The notes: generated from the letters alone by a model not told the origin. DNA of 64,000 nucleotides from Paenibacillus xylanilyticus (GCF_009664365.1 NZ_CP044310.1:4095001-4159000), one strand, 5' to 3'; shown: positions 16,512-24,863, numbered from the stretch's first letter. Numbers and translations are program-made.

Positions 16512-17198
16512 TTGAAATCCATACTTATCGTTGAGGATGAGCAAGCCATTGCGCGTGTGCTGGCTGCTTATCTGAGAAAAGCGGGTTTTGAGGTCCGTCA
16601 CGCCGCAGATGGACCCACTGCTCTCACTTTATTTGATTCTGACGTACCCTCCCTCGTTCTGCTCGATGTCATGCTGCCAGGGATGGATGGTTGGGATCTG
16701 CTGCGGGTGATTCGTGAAAAAAGCCCTTGCCCTGTCATTATGCTAACGGCACTGGACGACATTCAGGACCGTCTCAACGGGCTGAATGCCGGTGCCGACG
16801 ATTATATGAGCAAACCCTTCGTGCCGGAGGAAGTGGTTGCAAGAGTTAACGCCGTACTTCGCCGCAATCCACATTGGACAGCAGAAGGGGAAGGTAAACG
16901 TTATTTTGGCAATCTGGTCATTGATCTGGCAGCCAAACAGGTACTGCTGAACGGTGCAGAAGTGGCGTTAACGCCTCGCGACCTGTCGCTGCTGATGTTC
17001 CTATCCGAATATCCGAATCGAACATTCACCCGGGAGCATCTCATTGAGCAGGTATGGGGCATGGACTATGACGGAAGTGACCGGGCTGTGGATCTTTCCA
17101 TTAAGCGGTTGCGTCAGGCCCTATCCCACTGGCTGCCAGAAACAGGAGAAATCCGGACTTTAAGGGGAATGGGGTATCAATTTTGGATCGCAAACTGA
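16512..17198 (+). CDS. OmpR-family response regulator, 228 aa
   Basis: The receiver domain (about 1-118) has acidic residues EDE at 8-10, the phosphate-accepting Asp52 in LLDVMLPGMDG, Thr79 and Lys101 in DDYMSKPF. The C-terminal winged-helix DNA-binding domain (about 130-226) contains LTPRDLSLLMFLSEYPN, FTREHLIEQVWG and RAVDLSIKRLRQAL. It should bind DNA when phosphorylated by the adjoining kinase. The start is TTG with AAAGGAG 8 nt upstream, and the protein then begins MKSILIVEDE. It overlaps the kinase gene by 16 bp, so the two are coupled. Confidence 0.93.
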   Translation: MKSILIVEDEQAIARVLAAYLRKAGFEVRHAADGPTALTLFDSDVPSLVLLDVMLPGMDGWDLLRVIREKSPCPVIMLTALDDIQDRLNGLNAGADDYMSKPFVPEEVVARVNAVLRRNPHWTAEGEGKRYFGNLVIDLAAKQVLLNGAEVALTPRDLSLLMFLSEYPNRTFTREHLIEQVWGMDYDGSDRAVDLSIKRLRQALSHWLPETGEIRTLRGMGYQFWIAN

Positions 17199-18646
17199 GC
17201 CGTAAAACGCCTAAACGAAAAACATCCATTCTCTCCTATTGGACGCTTCAATATTTTCTGATCCTCTGTATTGGCTTCATCATTATTGTTGCTGGGGCAC
17301 TCTACTGGATCAGGACCACTTCTCTGGAGAAAGGTCTCAAAACCGCTGAGCTTCTGGGGCTTGAAATTGCGGAGAAGGTTTCAGGGACTGAAAACAAACT
17401 GCACATCCCTCCTGATCTGGATCGATTGGTGGACAAGCGTACCAAGCTTTTTAATACCGATAATCATTTTTGCATCATGATTCTCGACAACAACAATCAA
17501 TTGATCTATTCAAACCCAAAAATGACCCAGCAGGAAGTCTATACTAGACTGTCGGATGATCTGTCGGAGCCGCGAAACCACAAATTTGCGGGTGTAACCG
17601 TCAATGTAGTGGATGCCGACCAGACGCTGGGTAAAGTATGGGTGCTGCAGTCCAAAAAAGCCATAACTTACAGTCCCGACACTCTGCTGATCGTAGGTCT
17701 GCTGTTTGCTGCTCTCATTCTATGTGGCTGGTTTACGATCTATCTTCTGTCCCGCAAGCTGTCCAAACCTATTCGCCAGGTTGCACATGCTGCAGAGCAG
17801 ATTCGAACCGGTAATTATGATGTAAACCTGAATCTGGACACCAGGGAGCAGGAAATGAATGAACTCGTCCATTCTTTTCGCGAAATGTCCCTTCGATTAC
17901 AGCAGCTGGAGGAATGGCGTAATCTCTCACTGGCAGGCGTTACCCATGAGCTGAAAACCCCGGTTACCTCCATCAAAGGACTGGTTATGGCCGTTCGAGA
18001 TGATATCGTCAGCCCGCAGGAAGGCAAGGAGTTTCTCGATATCGCATTAAAAGAATCTGAACGTATGGAACGCATGGTGGCTGATCTTCTGGACTATAAT
18101 GCCATGAGTGCAGGCAGTGTTGCCGTACGCCATGAGCGCGTCGATCTGAGTCTGCTGGTTGGGGAGATTATTTACCAGTGGAAAATCGCTTACGAGGATC
18201 AATCACCGGAAGTAGCAATGCATGTACCTGCGGGGGCACTATATACGATCGGTGATGCATTGCGGATTCAGCAAATTATCGTCAATCTGCTGAATAATGG
18301 TTTGCAGGCCACAGCTTCGGGTCAAACCGCGTTGTTCGACATTCGCTTGCGAGCTGAAGAACACGATCTCTACGTAGACGTACAGGACAACGGAACAGGC
18401 ATTGCCGAGGAAGATCAATCCAAAATATTTGAACGTTTCTACCGTGGCGAGCTCAAGAAGCGTCGGTCTCGGGGATTGGGACTTGGTCTCACTTACAGCC
18501 GCCTTCTCGCTCAAGCACAAGGTGGAGATCTGACTCTCACTTCAAGCAGCCCAAAAGGAAGTCTATTTACGCTAAAATTGCCACGCTGGAAGACACCTGA
18601 TGCAACAACTCCGGAAAAAGCGTACCGTTCACCAGTAAATGCTTAG
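17183..18646 (+). CDS. membrane sensor histidine kinase, 487 aa
   Basis: Transmembrane helix 1 (about 20-42) and helix 2 (about 167-190) enclose an extracellular sensor of about 120 residues. A HAMP linker follows (SRKLSKPIRQVAHAAEQIRTGNY region, split by the membrane exit). The phospho-accepting His255 lies in THELKTPVTSIKG. The ATP-binding domain has the N box (NLLNNGLQA), the G1 box (DNGTGI), the F box (FERFYRG) and the G2 box (GLGLGLTYS). The start is TTG, with GGGG 8 nt before it. The stimulus is unknown. The divergent YceI gene is a candidate target. Confidence 0.93.
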   Translation: MDRKLSRKTPKRKTSILSYWTLQYFLILCIGFIIIVAGALYWIRTTSLEKGLKTAELLGLEIAEKVSGTENKLHIPPDLDRLVDKRTKLFNTDNHFCIMILDNNNQLIYSNPKMTQQEVYTRLSDDLSEPRNHKFAGVTVNVVDADQTLGKVWVLQSKKAITYSPDTLLIVGLLFAALILCGWFTIYLLSRKLSKPIRQVAHAAEQIRTGNYDVNLNLDTREQEMNELVHSFREMSLRLQQLEEWRNLSLAGVTHELKTPVTSIKGLVMAVRDDIVSPQEGKEFLDIALKESERMERMVADLLDYNAMSAGSVAVRHERVDLSLLVGEIIYQWKIAYEDQSPEVAMHVPAGALYTIGDALRIQQIIVNLLNNGLQATASGQTALFDIRLRAEEHDLYVDVQDNGTGIAEEDQSKIFERFYRGELKKRRSRGLGLGLTYSRLLAQAQGGDLTLTSSSPKGSLFTLKLPRWKTPDATTPEKAYRSPVNA

Positions 18647-18663
18647 AACATCTTAAACAGCAG

Positions 18664-18708
18664 AACAGCCCGGCCCGGTTTCCTGAATGGATTCCTGGCA
18701 GGGCTGTT
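18664..18708 (+). terminator. terminator after the histidine kinase gene
   Basis: ACAGCCC (18665-18671) pairs with GGGCTGT (18701-18707), with further GC pairing inside. It is followed by a short T-rich stretch. It lies about 18 bp after the stop. Confidence 0.6.
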
Positions 18709-18762
18709 TCGTTGTATCATTTTAATTTTGTTTATCGAACAAGTAATATTTCGGCTGAGCTT

Positions 18763-19575
18763 CTATGTAGATAATAATCGCGGCATATACTCATCATATG
18801 CATCCGTTATCAATTGTTCATGCAATGGACTGTCCGTAATAATCGCTTTCCGTTTGGCTTTGAGCACAATCTGCTCCACATCAGCGTAACTGCATCCTTT
18901 TAACTGCTTGCACATATAGGTTTTCAGGTCTGGCTGATGCTCAAATTGTCCAACCAGTTTGTTGATATATCGCTGCCTGCTCTCTTCATCCGGCATGCCA
19001 TACGTTATTTTGGTATCAAATCTACGCCATACGGCATGATCCAGTTGGGTTTCCAAATTGGTGGCTGCCACCAGTACGCTATCGCCTTCAAATTCATCCA
19101 GACACTGCAGCAAGGTGTTAACTACCCTGGCCATCTCTTTCACTTCATCATTGCTCTCCCGGGTGCGGCCAATGGCATCGAACTCATCCAAAAACAGGAC
19201 ACAGGGATTCAGGCGTGCATACTCAAAAAGTTTGCGTACATTCGTAGCCGTCTCTCCCAAATGGCTGTGAATGATGGCGTCCAGACGTACCAAAACCAGT
19301 GGGAGATTAAGCCGTGAGGCCAGGTAGGATGCCGTTAATGTCTTCCCGGTGCCGGGAGGACCAAACATGACCAATTTGTTCGGCATGGAAACATCATGCT
19401 CCACAAAGCGTTCCTTCATGCCGAGAATGGTCAGGAATTCCTCAATGACACGCTCGTTCTCCTGTGAGAAGACGATGTGCTTCACTTTGCGTGTACACTC
19501 TTTTGGTGAATAAAAAGCAGCCATATCTATTCCCTTGGCACGGGGAATACGATTCATATGATTTGTTTTGCTCAT
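18763..19575 (-). CDS. stand-alone AAA+ ATPase, 270 aa
   Basis: This is a single AAA+ module of the FtsH/proteasome-ATPase type: Walker A GPPGTGKT (72-79), Walker B CVLFLDEFDAIG (125-136), sensor-1 Asn173 in ATNLE, and arginine finger in WRRFD (183-187). The N-terminal 60 residues are a short helical adaptor. There is no protease, membrane or substrate domain. Such ATPases remodel proteins or complexes, and the partner is not next to it here. AAGGAG lies 10 nt before the ATG. It is transcribed alone on the minus strand. Confidence 0.85.
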   Translation of the reverse strand: MSKTNHMNRIPRAKGIDMAAFYSPKECTRKVKHIVFSQENERVIEEFLTILGMKERFVEHDVSMPNKLVMFGPPGTGKTLTASYLASRLNLPLVLVRLDAIIHSHLGETATNVRKLFEYARLNPCVLFLDEFDAIGRTRESNDEVKEMARVVNTLLQCLDEFEGDSVLVAATNLETQLDHAVWRRFDTKITYGMPDEESRQRYINKLVGQFEHQPDLKTYMCKQLKGCSYADVEQIVLKAKRKAIITDSPLHEQLITDAYDEYMPRLLST

Positions 19576-19859
19576 GTTTGGATAACTCTCCTTCGTTCAT
19601 GCCAGGAGAGTAAACTGCGAATCTCCAAGCCTTAATTAATTGATGTTTGAGAAGTGGAATAAAGAGGTCACGATCAACTGAGTTTTCTAATCGTCACATT
19701 AAACGACTTAAAAAAAGATTGTCGTGAGTTAGTGATGAGTTTCTTATTGCATTTTTAATTAATCGTAATAATTACTATTTAATCATAGCATACGACCGCC
19801 TTTTTGCAAAGTCAGTCTTCCACGCTCGCGCAGTAAGCTTTGTATAACAGTTTCACATG
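19576..19859. other. intergenic stretch upstream of the AAA ATPase gene
   Basis: The stretch is A/T-rich in its first 200 bp, where the ATPase promoter is expected. No convincing promoter pair or gene is seen. Several TTAATTAAT-like runs are present at about 19634 and 19754. Confidence 0.4.
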
Positions 19860-20031
19860 TTGCATGCTCTGCCCAAATTTGCTATTCTGAAAGTGCATCG
19901 TTGTGTATAACGCAAATAAGCCCTCTTTATCAAGAGGACAAAACATGTTCGAACTTCAAGCGGCAACTTGAAAAGTCGAACTTATCTTTATACCAACGAA
20001 TGTAATCTAACACAAAGTGAGGTTATTAATC
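19860..20031 (+). promoter_or_regulatory. promoter and structured leader of the DUF1540 gene
   Basis: TTGCAT (19860-19865) and TATTCT (19883-19888) are 17 nt apart. The leader of about 135 nt that follows contains a perfect hairpin at 19922-19937 (CCTCTT/AAGAGG, 4-nt loop). A second, longer stem at about 19947-19981 pairs GTTCGA with TCGAAC and TTCAAG with CTTGAA. Neither has a T run. They could stabilise the mRNA or regulate it. Confidence 0.45.
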
Positions 20032-20184
20032 ATGGCAAAAGACGTATTGTGTGAAGTGAATTCCTGTGTTCACTGGGCTGAAGAGAACAAATGTAATGCT
20101 GATTCGATTTATATCGTGAGCCACAGTTCCCAAGAAGCAAGCAAGTCTGCTGAAACAGACTGCAAAACCTTTGAAGTAAAATAA
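20032..20184 (+). CDS. DUF1540 domain small cysteine-rich protein, 50 aa
   Basis: The 50-codon gene encodes MAKDVLCEVNSCVHWAEENK and then CNADSIYIVSHSSQ, ending KTFEVK. Four cysteines (7, 12, 21 and 44) and the pattern CxxxxCxxWxxxxxC are typical of DUF1540 proteins, small likely metal-binding proteins of Bacillota whose function is unknown. A GTGAGG ribosome site precedes the ATG. It is followed by its own terminator, so it is a single-gene unit. Confidence 0.85.
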   Translation: MAKDVLCEVNSCVHWAEENKCNADSIYIVSHSSQEASKSAETDCKTFEVK

Positions 20185-20207
20185 AAACTTTACCATTGTT
20201 TTAAGTT

Positions 20208-20234
20208 AAAGGAGCCCTGGCCGGTTCCTTTTTC
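20208..20234 (+). terminator. terminator of the DUF1540 gene
   Basis: AAAGGAGCC pairs with GGTTCCTTT around a short loop and is followed by TTTCTTTTT. It lies 23 bp after the stop. Confidence 0.65.
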
Positions 20235-20254
20235 TTTTTGTATTGTAACAAGAA

Positions 20255-20269
20255 TGATAATTATTATCA
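20255..20269 (+). promoter_or_regulatory. Fur box, perfect 7-1-7 palindrome
   Basis: TGATAATTATTATCA matches the Bacillus Fur 7-1-7 consensus at every position. It overlaps a possible promoter (TTGTAT 20238-20243, 18 nt, TATTAT 20262-20267) upstream of the HpaB-type gene. Repression by iron-loaded Fur is expected. Confidence 0.85.
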
Positions 20270-20388
20270 AGCCCTTTTTGCCAAGTTCGTTATTCCTCTG
20301 TCAGGATGCACATAATGGCTGCTGCCCACGTAAACTACGAGAGCAGTCAATCTGCCCATGAACGATTAGATCCAAGAGGTGAATAACG

Positions 20389-21846
20389 ATGCCTGTTAAA
20401 AGTGGCAAGCAGTACATTGAACGAATCAATGCCCAGACTGTCCCCTGCTGGTATAAGGGAGAACTCGTTACGGGTAAAAGATCCGAGCACCTTGCTTTCA
20501 AAGGGCTTATGGAGACACAAGCGCAGCTCTACGACATGCAGTCAGATCCGCTGCTTGCAGGCAAGATGACGTACGAATCCCCCGCGGACGGCAAACCTGT
20601 GGGACTATCATTCCTGCCGCCCACCACAGTGGATGATCTGCGGAAACGCCGTGAAGCGATGAGTGTCTGGTCAAACGCTCATCACGGGTTTCTGGGTCGG
20701 TCACCCGATTATATGAACACGGCCATCATGTCATTCTATACTGCAGCGGATCTCCTTAACGAGTTATCTCCGCAGTACGCTGAAAATCTGAGGAACTACT
20801 ATGCCTTCTGTCGTGACAATGATATTACCCTCTCTCATGCCTTCATACAGCCACACGCCAGCAAAATATCCGGGCAAATAGACGCTACCGAGGATGCAAT
20901 CGCAGCCAAGGTGGTTGAGCACACCGAAGATGGCCTTATTATCACTGGGGCATTCATGATGGCTACACAGGGAGCAACTTGTGACGAAATTTTTGTATAC
21001 CCGTCCCCCTCGCCTGCCCCATTTGACGACGAGAATCCATTCGCCTTTGCGTTTGCCGTACCTAATGATCTGCCAGGCATCACCCTCGTATGCCGGGATA
21101 CCTATGCATCTGAATCACGCTTTAATTTTCCGCTCAGCTCCAGATACGAGGAAATGGATAACATCGTCATTTTTGATCATGTCTTAGTTCCTCATGATCG
21201 GATTTTCTTTGCCGGAAACGAAGAAATGTCCTCGCGTCTATTTAGCGGAAGCAACTTCCACATTCACGCGGGACATCAAGTGTTATGCCGATATATTGCC
21301 AAGACCGAATTCATTCTGGGAACACTTCAGTTGCTCACCGATACACTTGACATTGCCTCTGAAGCACACGTCGTTGAAAAGACAGCACGTGTATTAGCCG
21401 GACTTGAGTCTCTTAAGGGCTTGGCCATCGCAGCTGAAGCTGGTGCCATTCCTGATGGTAGAGGTTTTATACTTCCTGCACCACAGCCACTGATGGCTGC
21501 CAATATTCTATATCCGAAGCTGTATCCCGAGATGATTGAAATTATCCAGTTAATGGCTTCAAGCGGGATGATTATGGTGCCTCAGGAGGAAGAATTCAAA
21601 ACGGATGCAGCAGCGCATTTGGACATTTACCTGAGAGGGACGGATATGACAGCACACCAGCGCACTTCCCTTTTCCGTTTGATCTGGGAGCTCGGTGCAG
21701 GTTCATTCGGCGGCAGACAGACCCAATTCGAACGTTTTTTCTTCGGGAACAGTATTACCGTATCCAACCGTTTGTACTCAACCTATTCTGGCGTAGACAC
21801 CTATCGTCAGCTCGTTAACAATTTCCTGGCAGACACGCATCATTAA
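20389..21846 (+). CDS. HpaB-type flavin-dependent aromatic monooxygenase, 485 aa
   Basis: The length and motifs match the 4-hydroxyphenylacetate 3-monooxygenase oxygenase component (HpaB/PvcC family, about 480-520 aa): YMNTAIMSFYTAADLL near residue 107, the acyl-CoA-dehydrogenase-like core, and FGGRQTQFERFFFGN near the C-terminus. These enzymes use reduced FADH2 and O2 to hydroxylate phenols to catechols. The reductase partner (HpaC) is not adjacent. AGAGGTG precedes the ATG. A perfect Fur box lies upstream, so iron starvation should induce it. A role in making or modifying a catechol-type iron-chelating molecule is plausible, as is aromatic degradation. The substrate is unknown. Confidence 0.85.
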   Translation: MPVKSGKQYIERINAQTVPCWYKGELVTGKRSEHLAFKGLMETQAQLYDMQSDPLLAGKMTYESPADGKPVGLSFLPPTTVDDLRKRREAMSVWSNAHHGFLGRSPDYMNTAIMSFYTAADLLNELSPQYAENLRNYYAFCRDNDITLSHAFIQPHASKISGQIDATEDAIAAKVVEHTEDGLIITGAFMMATQGATCDEIFVYPSPSPAPFDDENPFAFAFAVPNDLPGITLVCRDTYASESRFNFPLSSRYEEMDNIVIFDHVLVPHDRIFFAGNEEMSSRLFSGSNFHIHAGHQVLCRYIAKTEFILGTLQLLTDTLDIASEAHVVEKTARVLAGLESLKGLAIAAEAGAIPDGRGFILPAPQPLMAANILYPKLYPEMIEIIQLMASSGMIMVPQEEEFKTDAAAHLDIYLRGTDMTAHQRTSLFRLIWELGAGSFGGRQTQFERFFFGNSITVSNRLYSTYSGVDTYRQLVNNFLADTHH

Positions 21847-21872
21847 TTTCTGTTCGCCTAAGAGGCAACGTT

Positions 21873-22436
21873 TCAAACCAGATGGTCATAGACTGTCATC
21901 AGTTCAGAGGCTGGTCTGCTAATATCCACATCTCTTAATGCAGGCTGGTCTCCGTAACCGATGTGAAAGACTCCTAATACCTGCTCTTCACTGGTTAAGC
22001 CCATCAGATTCATAAATACGGGGTGCTGCTGATAATCATTCATTTTCCAAACCGCATGCAGTCCCTGTTCTGCTGCCAGCATGGTGAATCGCCTGCTCCA
22101 GGCTTTTGCAGGCAGCATATGATCCTCTTGACTGCCCGTTGGTGCAACGACAATCAGATGCGCAGGGATGGCTTCTGTATATTGATATGCAGCCCAGTCA
22201 CCATATCGGTCTGCCAAGTGAGGAGGATAGCTCTGTCTGACCGCTTCCAGATAGAGCTGGCGGCCTTCTCCAGCAAAAAGCATAAATCGCCAGGGTTTAG
22301 AACTCATCACGTACAAGGAAGGATCTGCCTCATCCAGCAAACGTCCAATCACCGACTGTGGTACTGGAAGTGGGCTGAATTCGCAGCTTCCTGCACGCTT
22401 CTTGCCACTCCCCAATTGATTCACACCGGTTAACAT
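21873..22436 (-). CDS. nitroreductase-family FMN protein, 187 aa
   Basis: The pattern ends with SSKPWRFMLFAG (about residues 45-56), the classic Q/KPWRF flavin-binding motif of nitroreductases. A central HMLPAKAWSRRFTMLAAEQ region and GVFHIGYGD near the C-terminus are equivalent to the family's vGliPiGyP segment. These enzymes use NAD(P)H and FMN to reduce nitro groups, quinones or flavins. The usual RRSIRxF start is replaced by KKRAGSCEF. AAAGGAGGAG lies upstream of the ATG. It is the last gene of the Fur-controlled flavodoxin operon and could supply electrons or reduced flavin within that module. Confidence 0.8.
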   Translation of the reverse strand: MLTGVNQLGSGKKRAGSCEFSPLPVPQSVIGRLLDEADPSLYVMSSKPWRFMLFAGEGRQLYLEAVRQSYPPHLADRYGDWAAYQYTEAIPAHLIVVAPTGSQEDHMLPAKAWSRRFTMLAAEQGLHAVWKMNDYQQHPVFMNLMGLTSEEQVLGVFHIGYGDQPALRDVDISRPASELMTVYDHLV

Positions 22437-22486
22437 TGTTTCGCTCCTCCTTTATCTTCACTATCTCAGACACTCTTCATGCAGAT

Positions 22487-23290
22487 TTACATGAGCCAGT
22501 TCTTCTTGGGCTCCACTTCACTTCTTCTTCGGTCCACTTCCTCATGTATCCGGGCTTTGTCACGGGAGGTGAAATGTTCCGTTTCCGAATTTTCCGTTTG
22601 CGGGATACTGTCACGTACAAGCCTGATGTAATCCATTGAACGAACCAGGGATTGACGTCCCGGAATGAATCGAATTTTACGACCTTCGAGCAAACAGTAA
22701 ATTTCAATCATGCCAGGCAGCTTCCCGAAGGCTTCCCAGCAAAACACACTGGCCATATGCTGAAAAGCTTCAACTACGTTTGGATCGTGGACCACCATGA
22801 ATTTCTGAAGCAGCAGAGTGTCCCACCCTTCCGGTTGCCAAGCTGTCTGAAAAATCATCGACAAGTGCATGGAAAGTGCAGGAATTTCGGTTTTCCACTG
22901 TTCAAACAGGATCATGGGATGTTTCAAATCATCGTTCATGGCGATCGCCAATGATAGTTCATCAATGACTTTATTTTTCACATCCCAGTAATGAAGGATG
23001 GATTCGAAACCTGCTGCCTTTTTCGGCCACCACTTTTCCAGCAGATATTGTACCGGAACCTCCTTGCGCACTTCCGGGTCCATACTATAAAAGGCATTAA
23101 CTGCATGACTTACCGCATACTGAACGCGGTGTCTCCATTGCAGCGGGGAACGCTCTGCAGCCTCCGATTCTGGGCGAATGAATCGATGCGGGCTGCGAAG
23201 CATCTCCTCCAATTTGTAATCCTCAAGCAGTCGCTCCGAATGGTACGATCCTCTCGGCTGAACGGATGCCTGAACATTAGGTTTCATCAT
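22487..23290 (-). CDS. YkuO-like protein of unknown function, 267 aa
   Basis: The protein is soluble, with no signal peptide or membrane helix. Features include an N-terminal SPHRFIRPES segment, a central helical region with WRHRVQYAVSHAVNAFYSM, a hydrophobic stretch (LLLQKFMVVHDPNVVEAFQH), EIYCLLEGRKIRFIPG, and a highly charged tail from about 225. The layout loosely recalls degenerate PD-(D/E)XK (RecB-like) folds, but no intact catalytic motif is seen. It lies 5 bp after the flavodoxin gene and before a nitroreductase. This matches the place of ykuO in the Fur-controlled ykuNOP flavodoxin operon of B. subtilis. The assignment rests on context. Confidence 0.6.
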   Translation of the reverse strand: MMKPNVQASVQPRGSYHSERLLEDYKLEEMLRSPHRFIRPESEAAERSPLQWRHRVQYAVSHAVNAFYSMDPEVRKEVPVQYLLEKWWPKKAAGFESILHYWDVKNKVIDELSLAIAMNDDLKHPMILFEQWKTEIPALSMHLSMIFQTAWQPEGWDTLLLQKFMVVHDPNVVEAFQHMASVFCWEAFGKLPGMIEIYCLLEGRKIRFIPGRQSLVRSMDYIRLVRDSIPQTENSETEHFTSRDKARIHEEVDRRRSEVEPKKNWLM

Positions 23291-23295
23291 AATTT

Positions 23296-23748
23296 CTAGG
23301 ACACCTGTAATCCGGCAGCAGCGAAGCGTTTACCGAATTCACGGCATGTATCCTTCTCCTGCTCCATCGGACTGTACTCAATCTTCAGCACCTCTGGAGA
23401 TACCTCCGCCCCGCGTTCCTGCAGCTTCGCAGCTGCAAGATCCACCGCTCCGCAAAATTGCTCATAAGATGTGTCACCGCTGCCGAAGACTGCTGCTCTT
23501 TTGCCACTCAAGTCCAGTTCATCCAGCTCTTCGTAAAAATCAAGGAATTCATCGGGCAGTTCCCCGTCTCCCCATGTGTATAATCCAATCAGGAAAGCAT
23601 CATATTCAAGCACATCTGCTGCATTGCAATCCACTACATCCTTGAGGACTGCCTCATGCCCTCCCTGTGTAATTCCCTCTACAATCAGTTCTGCAATTTC
23701 TTCCGTATTTCCAGTCATGCTCGCATAAGCCACCAACAATTTAGCCAT
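23296..23748 (-). CDS. short-chain flavodoxin (YkuN/YkuP type), 150 aa
   Basis: The phosphate-binding loop SMTGNTEE (10-17) and the ring-binding loops around YTWGDGELPDEF and GSGDTSYEQFCGAVD identify a short-chain flavodoxin that carries FMN. Flavodoxins move electrons in place of ferredoxin when iron is scarce. A perfect Fur box lies between the -35 and -10 of its promoter. It is the first gene of an operon with the YkuO-like gene and the nitroreductase. Confidence 0.93.
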   Translation of the reverse strand: MAKLLVAYASMTGNTEEIAELIVEGITQGGHEAVLKDVVDCNAADVLEYDAFLIGLYTWGDGELPDEFLDFYEELDELDLSGKRAAVFGSGDTSYEQFCGAVDLAAAKLQERGAEVSPEVLKIEYSPMEQEKDTCREFGKRFAAAGLQVS

Positions 23749-23817
23749 CTATTTTTCCCTCACTTTAATTTAGTCATCTAGATCATGCAGTTCATAAAGG
23801 ACATCTGAATTATCAAA

Positions 23818-23847
23818 ATCATATGTGATAATGATTATCATTGTCAA
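23818..23847 (-). promoter_or_regulatory. Fur-controlled promoter of the flavodoxin operon
   Basis: On the minus strand TTGACA (23842-23847) and TATGAT (23818-23823) are 18 nt apart. The spacer contains the perfect Fur 7-1-7 site TGATAATGATTATCA (23826-23840). Bound Fur would block RNA polymerase directly. Confidence 0.88.
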
Positions 23848-23999
23848 ATTAAATTTTCATCTTTTCTTCATTTTTAGGATATGGTTACACAGCAAAATCA
23901 AAACAACAAAAGCCCCGTCTGCCCACCCCAACTGGCGTACAGGCCCTTTTTTGTTGTACAATAGTATCCAAATGACTTTTGAAGGATGGATAAACGACT

Positions 24000-24863
24000 A
24001 TGTACGTAGCATCGAACTGGAAGGACTATGAAGTAATCGATACAGGAGGCGGCGAGAAACTGGAGCGTTGGGGCGATGTCATCTTGCGCAGACCCGATCC
24101 CCAAATTATTTGGCCTCTCGAAAAAGAAACCAATGAATGGCGCCAGGTGCATGGTCACTATCACCGCAGCTCTTCCGGTGGCGGCAGCTGGGATATGAAG
24201 AAGCCAATTCCGGAACGCTGGACCATTGGATACGAAAACCTTAAGTTTCACATTAAACCAACCAGCTTCAAGCATACAGGCCTGTTCCCTGAACAAGCTG
24301 CCAACTGGAGCTGGATGATGGATAAAATCTCGAATGCAGGACGGCCCATCTCCGTACTCAACCTGTTTGCCTACACGGGCGGTGCGACGGTTGCTGCAGC
24401 TTATGCCGGCGCTTCGGTAGTTCACGTGGATGCAGCCAAAGGCATGGTGCAGTGGGCCAAAGAGAACGTTCAACTCTCCGGTCTTGCAGACCGCCCTGTT
24501 CGTTTTATTACGGACGATGTATTCAAATTCGTACAGCGTGAGCAGCGCCGTGGTAACCGTTACGATGCGATTATTATGGATCCTCCGTCCTACGGCCGGG
24601 GACCTAATGGAGAGACGTGGAAGCTGGAAGAGAATCTGTACCCCTTCCTGAAATCTTGCATGAGTGTTTTGTCGGATAACCCACTATTCATGCTGGTTAA
24701 TTCCTACACTACTGGCATCTCATCCACAGTTCTGCGCAACATGCTGACGATGACGATGTCAGCTCAATACGGAGGCAGCATTACTGCAGGTGAGATCGGT
24801 CTGCCGATTACACGCAGTGGTTTGGACCTGCCTTGCGGCATTCTGGGCCGCTGGGAGTCATGA
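24000..24863 (+). CDS. RlmI/RlmK-like class I SAM-dependent methyltransferase, 287 aa
   Basis: The protein starts with a short beta region and TSFKHTGLFPEQAANW (about 88-103), then the SAM-binding motif VLNLFAYTGGATVAAAYAGA (about 118-137), VHVDAAKGMVQWAKEN (motif II), and IIMDPPSYGRG (motif IV with the catalytic DPPSYG). This matches 23S rRNA cytosine methyltransferases of the RlmI type, though the N-terminal PUA domain seen in full-length RlmI (about 396 aa) is missing. The stop overlaps the next gene's start (ATGA), so it is coupled to the pseudouridine synthase. Both are likely RNA-modifying enzymes. Confidence 0.82.
   Translation: MYVASNWKDYEVIDTGGGEKLERWGDVILRRPDPQIIWPLEKETNEWRQVHGHYHRSSSGGGSWDMKKPIPERWTIGYENLKFHIKPTSFKHTGLFPEQAANWSWMMDKISNAGRPISVLNLFAYTGGATVAAAYAGASVVHVDAAKGMVQWAKENVQLSGLADRPVRFITDDVFKFVQREQRRGNRYDAIIMDPPSYGRGPNGETWKLEENLYPFLKSCMSVLSDNPLFMLVNSYTTGISSTVLRNMLTMTMSAQYGGSITAGEIGLPITRSGLDLPCGILGRWES

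Noticed and set aside
23905..23960. Terminator-like hairpin upstream of the methyltransferase gene
   Set aside because: Outer arms (ACAACAAAA) pair, but the inner part does not. It is too weak to call.
23898..24473. Minus-strand open frame of 191 codons
   Set aside because: It is opposite the methyltransferase gene, which has all catalytic motifs, and is a shadow.
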